DNA of 64,000 nucleotides from Yoonia litorea (GTDB taxonomy: Bacteria > Pseudomonadota > Alphaproteobacteria > Rhodobacterales > Rhodobacteraceae). Shown piece after piece: positions 51,857 to 59,638 of this stretch. The notes under the pieces were generated by a model, which was not told where the DNA came from, did no database searches, and saw nothing but the letters and a program-made list of their open reading frames with translations. A program made the position numbers and the translations under genes. How positions within the stretch are numbered: the stretch's first letter is position 1; every line of letters begins with the position of its first letter. The stretch is taken from contig NZ_FOZM01000001.1 in NCBI RefSeq assembly GCF_900114675.1, positions 620,001-684,000 on the forward strand. The letters are read 5' to 3'.

Positions 51857-53584
51857 ATGCTCCTGTCACAAATTGTGTTTATTTTTGATCTCAACGCGAA
51901 AGGCTTGGAGCCGAAATTGGCGGGTAAAACGACCAACCGATCTGAACTGTCCTCAATCGAAGAGCTCGAAGCGCTCATCGATATGGCGCACCGTGATCCG
52001 CAAAGGGCAGCAGCAAAACTCGAAAGTACGTCGAAGACCACAATGACCGCCGGGCGCTTTGGCGAAGAGGTCACGTTTTCCGAGTGGCAAACCAGTGGCC
52101 GGATCGAACATTTCATTCATAACCGTGCCGAAGCCTGCCTCTTAGTGTCTCCGACCGGTAGGATTTCGCGCCTGAATGCGAGTGCTCAGGTGAAACTCGC
52201 TGTGGAAGCAGGGCAGCAGATCGAAGAGCTTAACTTGACCTTGCCGGAGGGGGAAAGCTTTGCCGTCTTGGTAAAGGCAGTCTCATCGGCTCCATGGTCA
52301 GAACGGCGGTTTCAGACGGGACGCGCACAAATCGGTGGTAACGCGCAGACCACGTCATTTGTCATAGCCGCGCTTCCCGGCGATGGGTCGGATTTGCAAT
52401 CTGGTGTTCTCATTCTTCTAAGCCTGAGGGAGGGCGTATCGGAGCGCTATGACCGGATCTATCGCGAACACGGGCTGTCCCCGAGTGAGGTCAAAGTTGT
52501 TGAGCAATTCATTGCGGGGATGTCACTTTCCGAAATTGCCGAACGTCGTGGTCGATCATTGGCAACAGTCCGCAAGCAATTCTACACGATATGCGAAAAG
52601 TTCGGGGTCGCGTCGCAAGCCGAACTGCTTCGCGCGATCCTGACGGATTCCAGTCTGGTTGAGGACATGCGTCCGATGCTTGATTTGTCGGAACACCCAG
52701 ATCGTGTTGAGGCGAATATCCTGCGACCTGGCGGGCGTGTGGTTGAGGTCGTCATCGCCGGTGACCGTCAGGGGATTCCAATTATCGTTTGTCCTTCAAC
52801 GGTCTTGCGCACTTTTCCGGCCTCGGCTGAACATGCCTTCAAGCAGGCGGGCATACAGGTCATATCGGTGATGGCGCCAGGTTTTGGCAAGACATCTCCG
52901 GAATGTCCCGGAGAGGATGACTTGCGCGTTGCGGCAGATGACATCCTGGCGGTGATGGATCAGCTTGGCCTTTCACAGGCGAAATTGCTGGTAACAAACT
53001 TCGGCATGCATGCGGCCTTGCACTTTGCGCGTTTTGCGCAAGGACGACTGGACGGCATTATTGGAGCGTCAATCAATTTACCCAAATCCATCGCGGCGAA
53101 GAGAAAGAGCAAGAATCGTGTGCTGGCTGGACTGCAGGATCGGCTTCAATCTAAGGGGGTGATCAGTGAAGTCGCCTTCCGTACGACGGCCCGCGCCTTA
53201 TTGGCAACGCGGCCCGAAACAGCATTGAGGATGACTTATAAGGGGCACCAGAAGGCTATACTTCGTTTTCAAAGCGCTGAGATCATGCCTGAGACTACCG
53301 AAGCCTTCCAAAGTATCTTTGCACAAGGGCTCGACGCAGGAACACGCGCATTCAGTCGGGCTCATCTTGACTGGGAGCAACTCGTTAATGAGCAGCCAGC
53401 GAACATCACGATCCTAACTGGCTTAGACAGTGATCTTTACGATGCTGCAGCTATGCGGGCATTCGCTGACAGACACCCGGATAAGGTGGCGTTGTTGGAT
53501 GTCAGCAAACACGATTTTGCGACACCGTTCGATACGGTCGATATGATTATCGAGTTGATGAAAACTAACCGCCATCGAGACTGA
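51857..53584 (+). CDS. LuxR-type HTH regulator fused to a degenerate alpha/beta hydrolase
   Basis: 575 residues. Residues about 85-200 look PAS-like (ACLLVSPTGRISRLNASAQ). A LuxR HTH is at about 207-265 (GLSPSEVKVVEQFIAG, MSLSEIAERRGRSLATVRKQ). From about 300 to the end is an alpha/beta-hydrolase fold: PIIVCPSTVLRTFPASAE, VMAPGFGKTS, a beta-alpha elbow LLVTNFGMHAALHFA where Gly-x-Ser-x-Gly should be, and a C-terminal His (SKHDFATPFD). The nucleophile position is Phe (about 382), so it probably binds rather than cleaves its ligand. The next gene is an intact hydrolase. Start ATG 51857; ribosome site weak. Confidence 0.85.
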   Translation: MLLSQIVFIFDLNAKGLEPKLAGKTTNRSELSSIEELEALIDMAHRDPQRAAAKLESTSKTTMTAGRFGEEVTFSEWQTSGRIEHFIHNRAEACLLVSPTGRISRLNASAQVKLAVEAGQQIEELNLTLPEGESFAVLVKAVSSAPWSERRFQTGRAQIGGNAQTTSFVIAALPGDGSDLQSGVLILLSLREGVSERYDRIYREHGLSPSEVKVVEQFIAGMSLSEIAERRGRSLATVRKQFYTICEKFGVASQAELLRAILTDSSLVEDMRPMLDLSEHPDRVEANILRPGGRVVEVVIAGDRQGIPIIVCPSTVLRTFPASAEHAFKQAGIQVISVMAPGFGKTSPECPGEDDLRVAADDILAVMDQLGLSQAKLLVTNFGMHAALHFARFAQGRLDGIIGASINLPKSIAAKRKSKNRVLAGLQDRLQSKGVISEVAFRTTARALLATRPETALRMTYKGHQKAILRFQSAEIMPETTEAFQSIFAQGLDAGTRAFSRAHLDWEQLVNEQPANITILTGLDSDLYDAAAMRAFADRHPDKVALLDVSKHDFATPFDTVDMIIELMKTNRHRD

Positions 53585-53682
53585 CACTGCGCGACCCAAG
53601 AGCCATTTATTGGCATCCCACTCCAAAATTGTCTGGGCAATTGACCAAATAGCAGCCATCACCACATGATATTTTGGGGGCG

Positions 53683-55098
53683 ATGATCGTGCGAAAACTC
53701 TTGGCTGCGTTCTTGGTGATTGTAAGCCTCTGGGCACTGGAAAGCACGCGCAGCGGTGTGTCGGTTACTTGGCGCGAGGTTGGGGCCACCCCGGTGATGG
53801 CATTCGAAGGGCAAGATGCGTCAGGTCCGGTTATTGTCATCGCCCACGGCTTTGCCGGATCGGCTCAAATGATGCAGGGATATGGGTTCCCGCTCGCTCG
53901 TGCCGGATACAGAGTTTTTGTTTTCGATTTTCTGGGCCACGGTCGCCATACGGTGCCTATGTCGGGAGATGTCACGGCGGTCGATGGAACGACACGATTA
54001 CTGGTGGACCAGACACATGCGGTCATCGATGCCGTTAGCGCTGATGGGCGCCCCGTTGGTTTGCTGGGGCATTCCATGGCCAGCGATGTTCTGGTGCGCG
54101 TTGCGAACGAGCGGGACGATGTCGGAGCTATGGTCCTCCTGTCGGCCTTTTCGCAGGAAATCACTCCTCAGGCGCCGAACGATCTATTGCTTCTGGTAGG
54201 GGACTGGGAGCCTGGCCTGCGGGAGTTTGCCTTGGAGGCCGCAGCAATGGCGGCATCAGCACAAGATCTGAGGCGCGACACTGTCGTTTTGCCATACATC
54301 GAGCATGTTTCAATCTTGCAGAGCCGGCTTGGGCAAACAGAGGCACTCAAATGGTTCGAGCAGACTTTTGCGCGACAATCAGAATGCGGAATTGGATTTA
54401 TGGGACCGGCAATTGTCGGGTTGCTGCTTGGTTTGGTCTTCGCCTCTGTTTCGTTGGCTGCCAGCCTGCCACTGAGGGCGATACCAGCGCTGGACCTGTC
54501 ATCGCGGCATGTATTGCTGGTCCTCGGCTTACCAATGCTTGCGACACCCGTCTTCGCGGCGGGCCTTGAGACCAGCTTCATGCCCGTCCTCGTGGCTGAC
54601 TATCTGGCAGTGCATCTGCTCATTTACGGAGGTCTGCAACTGTTAGTACTGGCGCTCTGGCGGGTGGCTTGGGGGCCGTTTTCTTGGGCCGGGTTTGGTT
54701 TGTTGCTTTTGGGCTGTGTTGTCTTTGGCGCGGCATTGAACCGCTACGCTGCGAATTATTGGCCCACAGGGGACAGGCTCTGGATCATCGGCATCATGTC
54801 CGTCGGGGCCGTCGTGTTCTTTCTGGCAGATGCGCGCCTGAGCCACGGGGCGACCCGGGCAAAGCGGATCTTGATCCGTGTAGCCTTTCTGATCTCTTTG
54901 TTGATCGCTGTTGCGCTGAACTTCTCGGAGCTCTTCTTCCTCGTGATGATCGCACCGGTGATCGTTCTGTTTTACCTTGTCTTTGGGACGATGGGACATG
55001 CGGTCAGCATTCGTGTTGGACCGCTCGCACCGGGGGTGGCGTTGGGCCTCATGCTGGCATGGTCGCTTGGGGTGACATTCCCGCTTTTCCAAAGCTGA
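53683..55098 (+). CDS. Membrane-anchored alpha/beta hydrolase
   Basis: About 471 residues. An N-terminal hydrophobic anchor (KLLAAFLVIVSLWALES) precedes a hydrolase: oxyanion-type VIVIAHGFAGSAQ, FDFLGHGRH, nucleophile elbow LLGHSMASDV (Ser131), and a later His in LPYIEHVSIL. From about 240 to the end there are roughly eight transmembrane helices, so the protein is a hydrolase in front of a membrane domain. The catalytic side probably faces the periplasm. It starts 98 bp after the LuxR-hydrolase fusion. Substrate unknown. Confidence 0.82.
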   Translation: MIVRKLLAAFLVIVSLWALESTRSGVSVTWREVGATPVMAFEGQDASGPVIVIAHGFAGSAQMMQGYGFPLARAGYRVFVFDFLGHGRHTVPMSGDVTAVDGTTRLLVDQTHAVIDAVSADGRPVGLLGHSMASDVLVRVANERDDVGAMVLLSAFSQEITPQAPNDLLLLVGDWEPGLREFALEAAAMAASAQDLRRDTVVLPYIEHVSILQSRLGQTEALKWFEQTFARQSECGIGFMGPAIVGLLLGLVFASVSLAASLPLRAIPALDLSSRHVLLVLGLPMLATPVFAAGLETSFMPVLVADYLAVHLLIYGGLQLLVLALWRVAWGPFSWAGFGLLLLGCVVFGAALNRYAANYWPTGDRLWIIGIMSVGAVVFFLADARLSHGATRAKRILIRVAFLISLLIAVALNFSELFFLVMIAPVIVLFYLVFGTMGHAVSIRVGPLAPGVALGLMLAWSLGVTFPLFQS

Positions 55099-55205
55099 TT
55101 TTTGACGGCGTTGCATACGCTTCGCCGCAGGAACGCGTCATCGCGCAAGACCCTATCCGTCTTTTGTTTGTCAGGGCGGTAACTCCGATGAGATGTCTCG
55201 CTCTC

Positions 55206-55231
55206 GGAACCGCAAAGCGTGAAACCGCGTT
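55206..55231 (+). promoter_or_regulatory. EcfG-type stress promoter
   Basis: GGAAC (55206-55210), 17 nt, CGTT (55228-55231), 32 bp before the 58-residue protein gene. Matches the alphaproteobacterial general stress response consensus. Confidence 0.8.
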
Positions 55232-55262
55232 GATAACGCAAATCGAATGAAAGGAGAATGCT

Positions 55263-55439
55263 ATGGAAGGTGGATTTTTGATCCTCATGCTCGCGCTCTT
55301 CACGATGCTGGTCTTCGTGGTTGCCGCGATTGTCAGTAAGCGAAAGACAGAAGAGCGCATGGACGACCCGCAGTCGGAGAAATCGACACTTGCGAAAGAC
55401 AAATCAAGTCACGGCAAGCCAGCTGACGTTTCATCCTAA
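55263..55439 (+). CDS. 58-residue single-span membrane protein, stress-regulated
   Basis: ATG 55263 with AAGGAG 7 nt upstream opens 58 codons. One helix (FLILMLALFTMLVFVVAAIV) is followed by a charged cytoplasmic tail (SKRKTEERMDDPQSEK...KPADVSS). There is no known domain. The EcfG promoter before it and a terminator after it make it a self-contained stress unit. Its size matches the other small membrane protein of the locus at 61422, but the sequences differ. Confidence 0.8.
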   Translation: MEGGFLILMLALFTMLVFVVAAIVSKRKTEERMDDPQSEKSTLAKDKSSHGKPADVSS

Positions 55440-55454
55440 GCTGAACGTGATTGT

Positions 55455-55482
55455 AAAAGGGGCGTGGAAGCGCCTCTTTTTT
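55455..55482 (+). terminator. Terminator after the 58-residue protein
   Basis: 10-bp stem AAAAGGGGCG/CGCCTCTTTT (one G-U; 55455-55464, 55471-55480) with a 6-nt loop, T tract 55477-55482. Confidence 0.85.
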
Positions 55483-55497
55483 CTTTGAAACCGTAGT

Positions 55498-55523
55498 GGA
55501 ACGAAACAGGTCTTGTGGACGTT
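55498..55523 (+). promoter_or_regulatory. EcfG-type promoter of csbD-like gene
   Basis: GGAAC (55498-55502), 17 nt, CGTT (55520-55523). The start is expected near 55530, about 100 nt before the CsbD start. Confidence 0.85.
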
Positions 55524-55626
55524 CTTTACATAACCGGGCGCAATTGAGAGCGCCTGACCGGATGGAAGAGGAAACGTGCCCACTCCCATTCAGGAATTCC
55601 AAGGCACCGACGAAAGGAGACCCGTT

Positions 55627-55824
55627 ATGAATTGGGACGAAATCAAAGGTAACTGGACGCAGACAAAAGGTAAGTTGCGTGAACAATACGGCGAACTGAC
55701 CGACGACGAGATGGAGCAAGCGAAAGGCGAGCGTGAACAACTGGTCGGCCTGATTTCCGAGAAATACGGAAAGACGAAGGACGAGGTAGAGCACGAAATT
55801 GATCGTCTGCTGCGTGCGGCCTAA
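55627..55824 (+). CDS. CsbD-family stress protein
   Basis: 65 residues. MNWDEIKGNWTQTKGKLREQ is the CsbD/YjbJ signature start, and GEREQLVGLISEKYGKTKDE follows. CsbD proteins are small, acidic/basic helical and strongly induced in general stress. ATG 55627 has AAAGGAG upstream. Promoter 55498-55523 places it in the EcfG regulon. It ends at a terminator-like hairpin before the PRC-barrel gene. Confidence 0.9.
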   Translation: MNWDEIKGNWTQTKGKLREQYGELTDDEMEQAKGEREQLVGLISEKYGKTKDEVEHEIDRLLRAA

Positions 55825-55858
55825 ATATAATGGTGGGTGACCACCAACACTCTTGAAT

Positions 55859-55900
55859 GGCGGAGCGAGTGGGTTCACTCGTTCCGCCTTCTTTGTTTTT
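55859..55900 (+). terminator. Terminator between csbD-like and PRC-barrel genes
   Basis: 13-bp stem GGCGGAGCGAGTG/CACTCGTTCCGCC (one G-U; 55859-55871, 55876-55888), loop GGTT, then TTCTTTGTTTTT. The PRC-barrel ribosome site AGGAG starts 3 nt later, so the latter depends on read-through. Confidence 0.8.
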
Positions 55901-55915
55901 GTAGGAGAAATGCCG

Positions 55916-56527
55916 ATGGTGAATGCATCAGATTTGATTGGCCAGCATGTCGAACACGCAAGTGAGACGGCGATCACGGGAACAGTCCGGGATATTCTGT
56001 TCAGCGAAAATTTGCGCGACGTTCTATTCTTTCTTGTCGAAACAAAGAGCGAAGATGCAACTGCACCCCTCTTGTTTAGCCCTTCCATGCTGGATCGCCG
56101 TGAAAATGACGGCATGGTCACGGCCGCACATCCGGATGATTTGCGCCAGCAGGTGGCCGCAACAGCGCCCCGCGCAGCTTTGCCCCTTGATGTTAGTGAT
56201 TTGCCATCCACGCTGATCGGCCCCTTTGGAAATACCATATCCCCGATGATGATGGCTGCGCTCTTCAACAGTCGTTCGAAGGCGGACCGCCCGCCGCTGC
56301 CTGGTGGTGAGGCCATGGGGTTATGGTTGACGGAGCTGAAAGATACACCGTTGCGGGCACATGTCGGTGAGGTCGGAAAGATCGTCGACGTGATCTTGTC
56401 TGATGCGATGGATATCGTCGAACAGCTTTCAATTGAGCGCGCTGGTGAAGACCCGGTGGTGTTACCCCACGGGGCGGTGCGGTCTTGGCGTTCAGCGGAT
56501 GACCAGCTCCTTCTCGGGTTGAATTGA
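55916..56527 (+). CDS. PRC-barrel domain protein
   Basis: About 203 residues. Two PRC-barrel-like blocks are seen: NASDLIGQHVEHASETAITG, TVRDILFSENLRDVLFFLVE at the front, and HVGEVGKIVDVILSDAMDIV with a following strand near the end. PRC-barrel proteins bind RNA or small ligands; similar ones are common in stress operons. ATG 55916 has AGGAG 8 nt upstream and is preferred over 55910. It follows the CsbD terminator with no separate EcfG site seen. Confidence 0.8.
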   Translation: MVNASDLIGQHVEHASETAITGTVRDILFSENLRDVLFFLVETKSEDATAPLLFSPSMLDRRENDGMVTAAHPDDLRQQVAATAPRAALPLDVSDLPSTLIGPFGNTISPMMMAALFNSRSKADRPPLPGGEAMGLWLTELKDTPLRAHVGEVGKIVDVILSDAMDIVEQLSIERAGEDPVVLPHGAVRSWRSADDQLLLGLN

Positions 56528-56568
56528 TGTTGGATTTCCTCCGTGAGCCATCCATCTGCGATGTGTAA

Positions 56569-56593
56569 GGAACGACTCCTCAAGCGGTGCGTT
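56569..56593 (+). promoter_or_regulatory. EcfG-type promoter of the DUF1328-dps unit
   Basis: GGAAC (56569-56573), 16 nt, CGTT (56590-56593), 51 bp before the DUF1328 start. Confidence 0.85.
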
Positions 56594-56644
56594 ACTTCAT
56601 CGAGAACGCTGCCAGACTGGTAGCGAGAAGAGCAGGAGGAGAAA

Positions 56645-56806
56645 ATGCTGTACTATGCGCTGGCGTTTCTGCTGGTTGCCATCATTTCGGCGGTGTTCGG
56701 ATTTGGTGGCCTTGCGAGTGCGACTGCGGGGATCGCGCAGATCCTCTTCTTCGTATTCATTGCGCTTTCTGTAGCCTTGCTTTTGTTCCGCGCTCTTCGC
56801 GACTGA
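56645..56806 (+). CDS. DUF1328 (YtjA-type) small membrane protein
   Basis: 53 residues. [41 protein letters not shown] (as [19 protein letters not shown] and [16 protein letters not shown]) matches the DUF1328 family, with two short helices, end LLLFRALRD. Function unknown; members are often stress-induced. ATG 56645 has AGGAGG upstream. EcfG promoter 56569 drives it together with dps, 27 bp downstream. Confidence 0.9.
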   Translation: MLYYALAFLLVAIISAVFGFGGLASATAGIAQILFFVFIALSVALLLFRALRD

Positions 56807-56833
56807 AATTAAAATTCGATGAAAGGAAAACAC

Positions 56834-57331
56834 GTGGCACAATCACTTAACGTCGTTGCCGAACCGCAAGAAATCTCATCAGGTGTGAAAGCTCCGACAA
56901 CCATCGCGGAAGCACTCGCTGATGTACTGGCTGATACATATATGCTCACATTCAAGACGCATGCGTATCACTGGAATGTAGAGGGTCCGCTCTTCTACTC
57001 GATCCACAACCTTACCGAAGGTCAGTACGAAGATATGTTTGCCGCCGCCGACGAATTGGCAGAGCGTATTCGCGCTGTTGGTCAGCTGGCACCCATGACA
57101 ATGACCGACATTCGCGCCCGCGCCGTCATTGAAGACAGCGTTGATTCACCAACAGCAGGCGAGATGTGCGAAACCCTCGCCGCCGACCATGAGCGCGTCG
57201 CGCATCGCCTTCACGCACTGGTCAAAATTGCAGGTGAGAAGAATGATCCCGTCACTGAGGATCTGGCAACCGAACGCTCGGCCTTCCATGAGCAAGCTGC
57301 TTGGATGTTGAAAGCGCTTATTGCCAAGTAA
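56834..57331 (+). CDS. dps: Dps-family DNA-protecting ferritin-like protein
   Basis: 165 residues from GTG 56834, chosen because AAAGGAAAA lies just upstream (ATG 56819 falls inside it). Ferroxidase residues of Dps are seen in LTFKTHAYHWNVEGPLFYSIH (His about 46 and 50) and EDMFAAADELAERI (Asp/Glu about 72-77). It stores iron and shields DNA under oxidative or starvation stress. Co-transcribed with DUF1328 from an EcfG promoter; a strong terminator follows. Confidence 0.95.
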   Translation: MAQSLNVVAEPQEISSGVKAPTTIAEALADVLADTYMLTFKTHAYHWNVEGPLFYSIHNLTEGQYEDMFAAADELAERIRAVGQLAPMTMTDIRARAVIEDSVDSPTAGEMCETLAADHERVAHRLHALVKIAGEKNDPVTEDLATERSAFHEQAAWMLKALIAK

Positions 57332-57343
57332 AACGGTAACAGC

Positions 57344-57372
57344 AAAAGCCCCGCCTCGTGCGGGGCTTTTTC
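57344..57372. terminator. Terminator between dps and exoD-like gene
   Basis: Stem AAAAGCCCCGC/GCGGGGCTTTT (57344-57354, 57360-57370), loop CTCGT, then TTC. It ends dps on the plus strand and the exoD-like gene (stop 57377) on the minus strand. Confidence 0.85.
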
Positions 57373-57376
57373 GTAT

Positions 57377-57994
57377 TTAGGCGACACCCGTCGCGATTAA
57401 GTATCCTGCCAAGAAATACGGGGTAAGGCCAAACAACACGACCAATCCGTCACGCGCCATCATACCCAACGCCAGAATTGCGACCCCCGCGCCGAGGATT
57501 GAGGACGTGAAAGGCACGATCTCAAAAAGCGGCATCGCAGCGCCTGACAGCGCACACACAAGCTGCACGAGAAATATCATTGGGCGCCTGACGAGCACCG
57601 AAAGACGCTCGTTCGTTCGGCGGTCCAACCATCTTGCCACTGACCTCAGCGACCTGAAGGCCTTCTGAACGGTCTTTCCCTTCACCTGTCGCCGCAAAAC
57701 CCAATCAGGCAGCCAGATGTGTTTGCGGCGAAAGAGCATCTGCATGGAAATGATAAAAATCGTCAATCCCATCAACGATGAGAACAAGGGGATGCCACTG
57801 AGAGGTGACGTGACCGCCAGTGCTGGCACAAGTAAAAGCGGGGCAAAACTTGCCCCGCCTACAGTGCCTAGTACGTCACGCACTGTTATCCTTTCAGCCT
57901 CCGCAGCCTTGCAGACCTGCGAGATAACCTCGGTCAGATCTGGCCGATGCGCGGAAGTGCCACCGTCGCGCGATCCGACCGTTTCATCTCGCAT
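57377..57994 (-). CDS. ExoD-family membrane protein
   Basis: 205 residues. After a hydrophilic start there are four to five helices with the ExoD hallmarks FAPLLLVPALAVTSPLSGIPLFSS (as FAPLLLVPALAVTSPLSG) and RRKHIWLPDWVLRR, then RPMIFLVQLVCALSGAAMPLFE and an ending with GMMARDGLVVLFG. ExoD was linked to exopolysaccharide and stress in rhizobia; its biochemistry is unclear. It begins 19 bp after the phyR stop, so they are co-transcribed and EcfG control is plausible. Confidence 0.85.
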   Translation of the reverse strand: MRDETVGSRDGGTSAHRPDLTEVISQVCKAAEAERITVRDVLGTVGGASFAPLLLVPALAVTSPLSGIPLFSSLMGLTIFIISMQMLFRRKHIWLPDWVLRRQVKGKTVQKAFRSLRSVARWLDRRTNERLSVLVRRPMIFLVQLVCALSGAAMPLFEIVPFTSSILGAGVAILALGMMARDGLVVLFGLTPYFLAGYLIATGVA

Positions 57995-58013
57995 TGCCGC
58001 ACCTACGCTTCCT

Positions 58014-58823
58014 TCAGGAACGCAGGGTCGCGGTCGATGCAAAGAACATCGCTTGACTGACCGCGGACTGAACCTGAGCTTCCTGAAACGGCTTTGAGAT
58101 CAGGAACGCCGGTTCTGGACGTTCGCCAGTCAAAAGACGCTCTGGGAAGGCCGTAATGAAGATGACCGGCACGTCCATTTCTTTCAGCAGATCGTTGACT
58201 GCATCAATCCCAGATGAATTGTCCGCAAGCTGGATATCTGCCAAGATCAGATCAGGCGTCTGTTCCTTGCCAAGTGCCACGGCCTCTGTCCGGGTCCGGG
58301 CCACGCCGGTGACCTCATGGCCCAATTCGCTGACGATATCCGTCAGATCAGCAGCGATGATTGGTTCATCTTCGATGATCATGACACGGCCTTTGACGCT
58401 TTCGCTCAATTCATCATTTGCCGTACCGATCAAGCGGCGCACTTCCTCTTCGTCGACTTGCATGATTTCGGCGATGTTGGTGACGCTGAATTCCTCGATC
58501 GTGCGAAGCAAGAGGGCCTCACGTGAATTAGGAGTCAGTTTCGACAACAGGCCATGTGCGCGGCTCCGGAGTTCATCATCGGGGTCTGCAAACAACTGCC
58601 CGGTTGATGCCCAAATTGCATGGAAGCACTTGAATAGATTCACCTTGATCGGGAAGCCATTCTCGAACTCGCTGCGGTCTTTGAGAATTGCCTCAAGCGT
58701 TGCTACCGTGTACTTATCGCCCCGGTTTTGCGAACCGGTCAGCGCGCGTGCATAGCGGCGAAGATAGGGAAGTTCTGCCGCGATGAGATCAGAAAAGCTT
58801 GTTTCAGTCGCGCTGTCTTGCAT
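58014..58823 (-). CDS. phyR: General stress response regulator PhyR
   Basis: 269 residues. The N-terminal half is a sigma-like domain (sigma2/4-like: FSDLIAAELPYLRRYARALTG, SREALLLRTIEEFSVTNIAEIM). The receiver domain follows with VMIIEDEPIIAADL, phospho-acceptor Asp in LILADIQLADNSSGIDAV (about residue 194), Thr in FITAFPERLL and Lys in FLISKPF. When phosphorylated its sigma-like part binds NepR and frees EcfG. It is divergent from nepR-ecfG, whose promoter overlaps its own. Confidence 0.96.
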   Translation of the reverse strand: MQDSATETSFSDLIAAELPYLRRYARALTGSQNRGDKYTVATLEAILKDRSEFENGFPIKVNLFKCFHAIWASTGQLFADPDDELRSRAHGLLSKLTPNSREALLLRTIEEFSVTNIAEIMQVDEEEVRRLIGTANDELSESVKGRVMIIEDEPIIAADLTDIVSELGHEVTGVARTRTEAVALGKEQTPDLILADIQLADNSSGIDAVNDLLKEMDVPVIFITAFPERLLTGERPEPAFLISKPFQEAQVQSAVSQAMFFASTATLRS

Positions 58824-58852
58824 GTCACATAACCTTTTTTGTGTATTTATTT

Positions 58853-58877
58853 GGAACCAACACCTTGTCGGTGCGTT
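58853..58877 (+). promoter_or_regulatory. EcfG-type promoter of nepR-ecfG
   Basis: GGAAC (58853-58857), 16 nt, CGTT (58874-58877), 46 bp before nepR. It gives positive autoregulation of EcfG. Confidence 0.85.
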
Positions 58878-58883
58878 AGTTCC
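58859..58883 (-). promoter_or_regulatory. EcfG-like promoter of phyR
   Basis: On the minus strand GGAAC (58883-58879), 16 nt, TGTT (58862-58859), differing from CGTT by one base. It overlaps the nepR promoter head to head. Confidence 0.5.
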
Positions 58884-58922
58884 AAGCAAATATGTATATC
58901 TGAAACGAGGCTGAGCAACCTA

Positions 58923-59087
58923 ATGACAGATGAAAAAAGTGAAGAGCAGGAGCGGATCGATAATTTCATCGATGCGAACCTGAAAAAGGTATTTGCTGAC
59001 CTCGAAAAGGACGACATTCCTGACGAGATCACGGATCTATTAACACTCTTGCGTGCTCAAGACGCCGAGCTGAAGAGCAAAGAATGA
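58923..59087 (+). CDS. nepR: Anti-sigma factor NepR
   Basis: 54 residues. The core IDNFIDANLKKVFADLEKD and IPDEITDLLTLLRAQD is the NepR signature (two helices wrapped around EcfG or the PhyR sigma-like domain). It holds EcfG inactive until PhyR-P binds it. The stop overlaps the ecfG start by 4 bp (ATGA). Located between phyR and ecfG as in other alphaproteobacteria. Confidence 0.93.
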   Translation: MTDEKSEEQERIDNFIDANLKKVFADLEKDDIPDEITDLLTLLRAQDAELKSKE

Positions 59088-59638
59088 GTGATGTTGATCC
59101 AAGAGATGAGCTGGTGACGCATTTGCCGGCTTTGCGGGCATTCGCGCTCAGCTTGACGCGAAATCGCGCGACCGCGGACGACATGATGCAAGATGCTGTC
59201 CTCAAGGCTTGGTCGAACATGGATAAGTATCAGAAAGGGACAAACATGCGCGCGTGGTTGTTCACAATTCTGCGCAATAACTATTATTCATCGCGTCGGA
59301 AACTGAACCGCGAAGTTGCTGATGTCGACAACGCGTTTTCGGATTCCTTAGCCGTGAAGCCCGATCACGATGGCCGCCTGCAAATGATGGATTTCAAAGC
59401 CGCTTTTGCACAACTGGCCGACGAGCATCGCGAAGCTCTCATCCTCGTGGGCGCGAATGGTTTCTCGTACGACGACGCGGCTGAGATGTGCGGTGTTGCG
59501 ACCGGCACCATGAAGAGCCGCGTTAATCGTGCGCGGCGTCGCTTGACCGAGTTGCTCGATCTCAAGAGCGACGATGTTCTCGAACTCACAGATCAAGCTA
59601 CTATGGCGGTCGTCGGAAGTCCGAATTTGCCTGGGTAA
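59084..59638 (+). CDS. ecfG: ECF sigma factor EcfG
   Basis: 184 residues. Sigma region 2 is seen in LPALRAFALSLTRNRATADD and DAVLKAWSNMDKY (-10 recognition), region 4 in LADEHREALILVGANGFSYD, DAAEMCGVATGTMKSRVNRA (helix-turn-helix for the -35). It is the general stress sigma factor; at least seven exact GGAAC/CGTT promoters lie around its gene. Its end overlaps the kinase start by 1 bp (TAATG). Confidence 0.95.
   Translation: MSDVDPRDELVTHLPALRAFALSLTRNRATADDMMQDAVLKAWSNMDKYQKGTNMRAWLFTILRNNYYSSRRKLNREVADVDNAFSDSLAVKPDHDGRLQMMDFKAAFAQLADEHREALILVGANGFSYDDAAEMCGVATGTMKSRVNRARRRLTELLDLKSDDVLELTDQATMAVVGSPNLPG

Noticed and set aside
54669..55250. A 193-codon plus-strand frame overlapping the membrane hydrolase
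   Set aside because: It lies out of frame inside a clear multi-span coding region and covers the EcfG promoter at 55206. No ribosome site.
55333..56583. A 416-codon open frame on the minus strand over the csbD-like and PRC-barrel genes
   Set aside because: The plus strand there carries recognisable families with ribosome sites, promoters and terminators. The minus frame has low-complexity, Ser/Arg-rich translation and no domain.
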